Notes under the pieces: generated by a model
What the model was told of the DNA's origin: nothing
What the model saw: only the letters and a program-made list of their open reading frames with translations
Databases searched by the model: none
Part shown: positions 4,394 to 5,896 of the stretch, in pieces
Layout: every line of letters begins with the position of its first letter
Numbering within the stretch: the first letter of the stretch is position 1
Program-made: the position numbers and the translations under genes
DNA from: Candidatus Brocadiaceae bacterium
GTDB taxonomy: Bacteria > Planctomycetota > MHYJ01 > JACQXL01 > CAKKQI01
Direction: 5' to 3'
Assembly: GCA_919901895.1 (NCBI GenBank)
Contig: CAKKQI010000496.1
Span: 1-5,896 of the forward strand
Length of the DNA: 5,896 bases

Positions 4394-5896
4394 ATGAATA
4401 AACTAAAATTTAGTTTGACCGTTTCAACTGTTGCCTGCTTGGTCATCCTCGCCGGCGGGATTGTTTCCGCCCAGCAGACGGATGGTCCGAATTACCAAGA
4501 AGCCACCAAATCACAGGGGGCTGATACGGTGACCATCAGCGGTCCTAAAGAAGCAAACGTAAATCAACCTTATGAAATTACCATTCAAGGGGCAACGAGC
4601 GCTGATAATCGTTCCTGGCATTTTCTGGAAAATGGGAAACTGATTGACAGTGAAACCTGCAGCCGGGGACAACAGGTTACCAAAACTTACTCGTTCACGC
4701 AAACCACGCCGGGTGATTATACATATGTGTTTAGTTTCCGTGGTTTAAAAGGCGCCCACGCCTGGCCTGAACATACCACGGTTTTTATTACGGTCAAGGT
4801 GGGCCGGCCAACCATACCGGTACCAACCGTGATAACCACGACTTTGGTAATTCAACCTTTTAATTATGTACGGCTGGGAATTCCTCAAGACATAGAAATT
4901 AAATTAAAAACATTTGATGGCCAAAATACCTCGCGGGCGATAACGGTGGAGGTCGCTTTAAAGATTCAACCGGATAATCAACAGTCCGGTCAGGCTGAAA
5001 TAAAACCGGTCAAAATAACCTTAACGATATCTTCTGGAAAAAATGAAAGTAAGCCGGTAAAAATTACCATTAAAGGAACGCAGTTAAGTTCTGAAGCAAA
5101 TGATGTCGCGTTAGTTGCCAGTGTGACAAAAGCCTCCAATACCGTGGTGGAACCGGCTGAAACCACCCGCCCCTTTACGGTGATTCACTTTGATTTAGCC
5201 ATTAACCGGTTAAAAGACGCTAAAGAAAACTGGGGTGTTTCTAATAAGTGGCAGCCACTTTCCGAAATGGAAGAAGAGGATCTGGATAAAAAACGTGAAT
5301 TTTTTGGAGGACTGGTCGGGTTGAACGGCGATGACGACGACCAGAATTATAACCTGGACCGTGATGACACTTCATTCGGTAACAAGGAAAATGACGCGGT
5401 GCCTTTGGATGTAAGCGTTACCTTCCCGGTAGAATCTCCCGTTAGATTGAAACTGACCAATGAATCTGATAAAATCAGGGTCTGGCGCGAGCGCGATAAG
5501 GCCTTGGTTTTGGGCCGTGGCGCAGTTTCGCAGGAATTATTATTAAGAGACCTTTCTAATACGCAACCGGTGGCAGAACGATTCCTGGTGGAAGGAGTGG
5601 ATTTCAGCCAAGTCAAAAATGATATAACGTTGATACTGGAAATCGGAGGCGGCCCCGGCGGTACGGGAACAGGACCGCTATTTGCCGACACCGTCAAACT
5701 AACCGTGGTGGGAGTGGAAGTCCGGATAAAACCAACGGCTTCAGACCCAAGCGCCGGTTTTATCGGATTGATTTCTGCTTCGGGTAAACCGGCGGAGATG
5801 GATAAGTTAGTGTATGTGTCTCAACACCCGCGGGTCTATGCCCATGTTTATACGGCCGGGTTGTTGTTACAGGGAACAGACGATGACGTTGATTTG
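4394..5896 (+). CDS. Large secreted protein with Ig-like domains and an Asp-rich domain (3' end beyond window)
   Basis: 501 codons are open to the window edge with no stop. Residues 1-26 form a signal peptide: a basic start (MNKLKF), a hydrophobic core and a VSA cleavage site before QQ. No lipobox is seen, and C89 is the only cysteine after the signal peptide. Residues about 44-136 look like an Ig/PKD-type beta-sandwich (VTISGPKEANVNQPYEITI; PGDYTYVFSF). A Pro/Thr-rich linker (137-150) follows, then a second beta-rich domain (about 151-263). Residues 285-335 are strongly acidic, including GDDDDQNYNLDRDD, which could bind calcium. The segment ENDAVPLDV ... KIRVW ... RFLVEGVDFS ... DTVKLTVVGVEVRI (332-445) resembles, from memory, a poorly characterised domain of large bacterial extracellular proteins. 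The function is unknown; a surface or matrix role is inference. The ATG lacks a Shine-Dalgarno sequence, but it is the only start that places the signal peptide properly. Confidence 0.9.
   Translation, partial: MNKLKFSLTVSTVACLVILAGGIVSAQQTDGPNYQEATKSQGADTVTISGPKEANVNQPYEITIQGATSADNRSWHFLENGKLIDSETCSRGQQVTKTYSFTQTTPGDYTYVFSFRGLKGAHAWPEHTTVFITVKVGRPTIPVPTVITTTLVIQPFNYVRLGIPQDIEIKLKTFDGQNTSRAITVEVALKIQPDNQQSGQAEIKPVKITLTISSGKNESKPVKITIKGTQLSSEANDVALVASVTKASNTVVEPAETTRPFTVIHFDLAINRLKDAKENWGVSNKWQPLSEMEEEDLDKKREFFGGLVGLNGDDDDQNYNLDRDDTSFGNKENDAVPLDVSVTFPVESPVRLKLTNESDKIRVWRERDKALVLGRGAVSQELLLRDLSNTQPVAERFLVEGVDFSQVKNDITLILEIGGGPGGTGTGPLFADTVKLTVVGVEVRIKPTASDPSAGFIGLISASGKPAEMDKLVYVSQHPRVYAHVYTAGLLLQGTDDDVDL

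Noticed and set aside
4511..4702. 63-codon minus-strand frame within the secreted-protein gene
   Set aside because: It lies opposite the first Ig-like domain. The plus-strand frame has a signal peptide and domain-like patterns, so this is a shadow.
5347..5697. 116-codon minus-strand frame with a proline-rich start
   Set aside because: The proline and serine content is the antisense of the Gly-rich and acidic part of the secreted protein; no promoter or ribosome binding site is seen.

Overview
The window reads as ordinary chromosomal DNA of a bacterium. It holds five protein genes (two running off the ends), short intergenic regions and sigma-70-type promoters. The gene set is a cytoplasmic GAF histidine kinase, a single-domain response regulator directly followed by a PilB/GspE-type ATPase, a LepA whose C-terminal CYGGD motif reads CSGGD, and a large secreted Ig-like protein. 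GC content looks moderate, and small GC-rich palindromes sit between genes. Together this resembles candidate-phylum MAGs such as Patescibacteria (CPR) or Omnitrophica. That placement is inference from gene style only and was not tested by any search.

Layout. Left part, minus strand: the N-terminal 86 residues of a type IV pilus assembly ATPase (1-260), preceded 3 bases upstream by a CheY-like receiver protein (264-638). The pair has its own promoter (749-777) and a leader of about 100 nt full of small palindromes (661-722). Next comes a probable intrinsic terminator (835-876) for the upstream kinase gene, then the kinase itself (916-2280), whose last codons lie in a GC-rich repeat-like segment. 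Around 2284-2390 two promoters stand back to back. The kinase promoter sits so close to the gene that its mRNA should be leaderless. The lepA promoter drives elongation factor 4 (2391-4202) with the only clear Shine-Dalgarno sequence in the window. After a 191-base gap with a promoter (4308-4335), a large signal-peptide protein (4394 to the window end) begins and is cut off by the window.

How the genes may work together. The kinase has GAF, HisKA and HATPase_c domains and no membrane segment. The adjacent receiver protein has no output domain. The likeliest reading is a phosphorelay acting by protein contact, possibly on pilus assembly, because the receiver is translationally linked to the pilus ATPase. 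Kinase and receiver have separate promoters, so their partnership is suggested by adjacency only. LepA is a housekeeping ribosome GTPase and probably unrelated. The secreted protein could be a surface or extracellular-matrix component; nothing in the sequence gives its function.

I found no tRNA, rRNA, CRISPR array, insertion sequence or phage gene, and no clear evidence of a new multi-gene system. The most unusual points are the structured leader before the receiver gene, the leaderless kinase promoter, the repeat-encoded kinase tail, and the poorly characterised C-terminal domain of the secreted protein.
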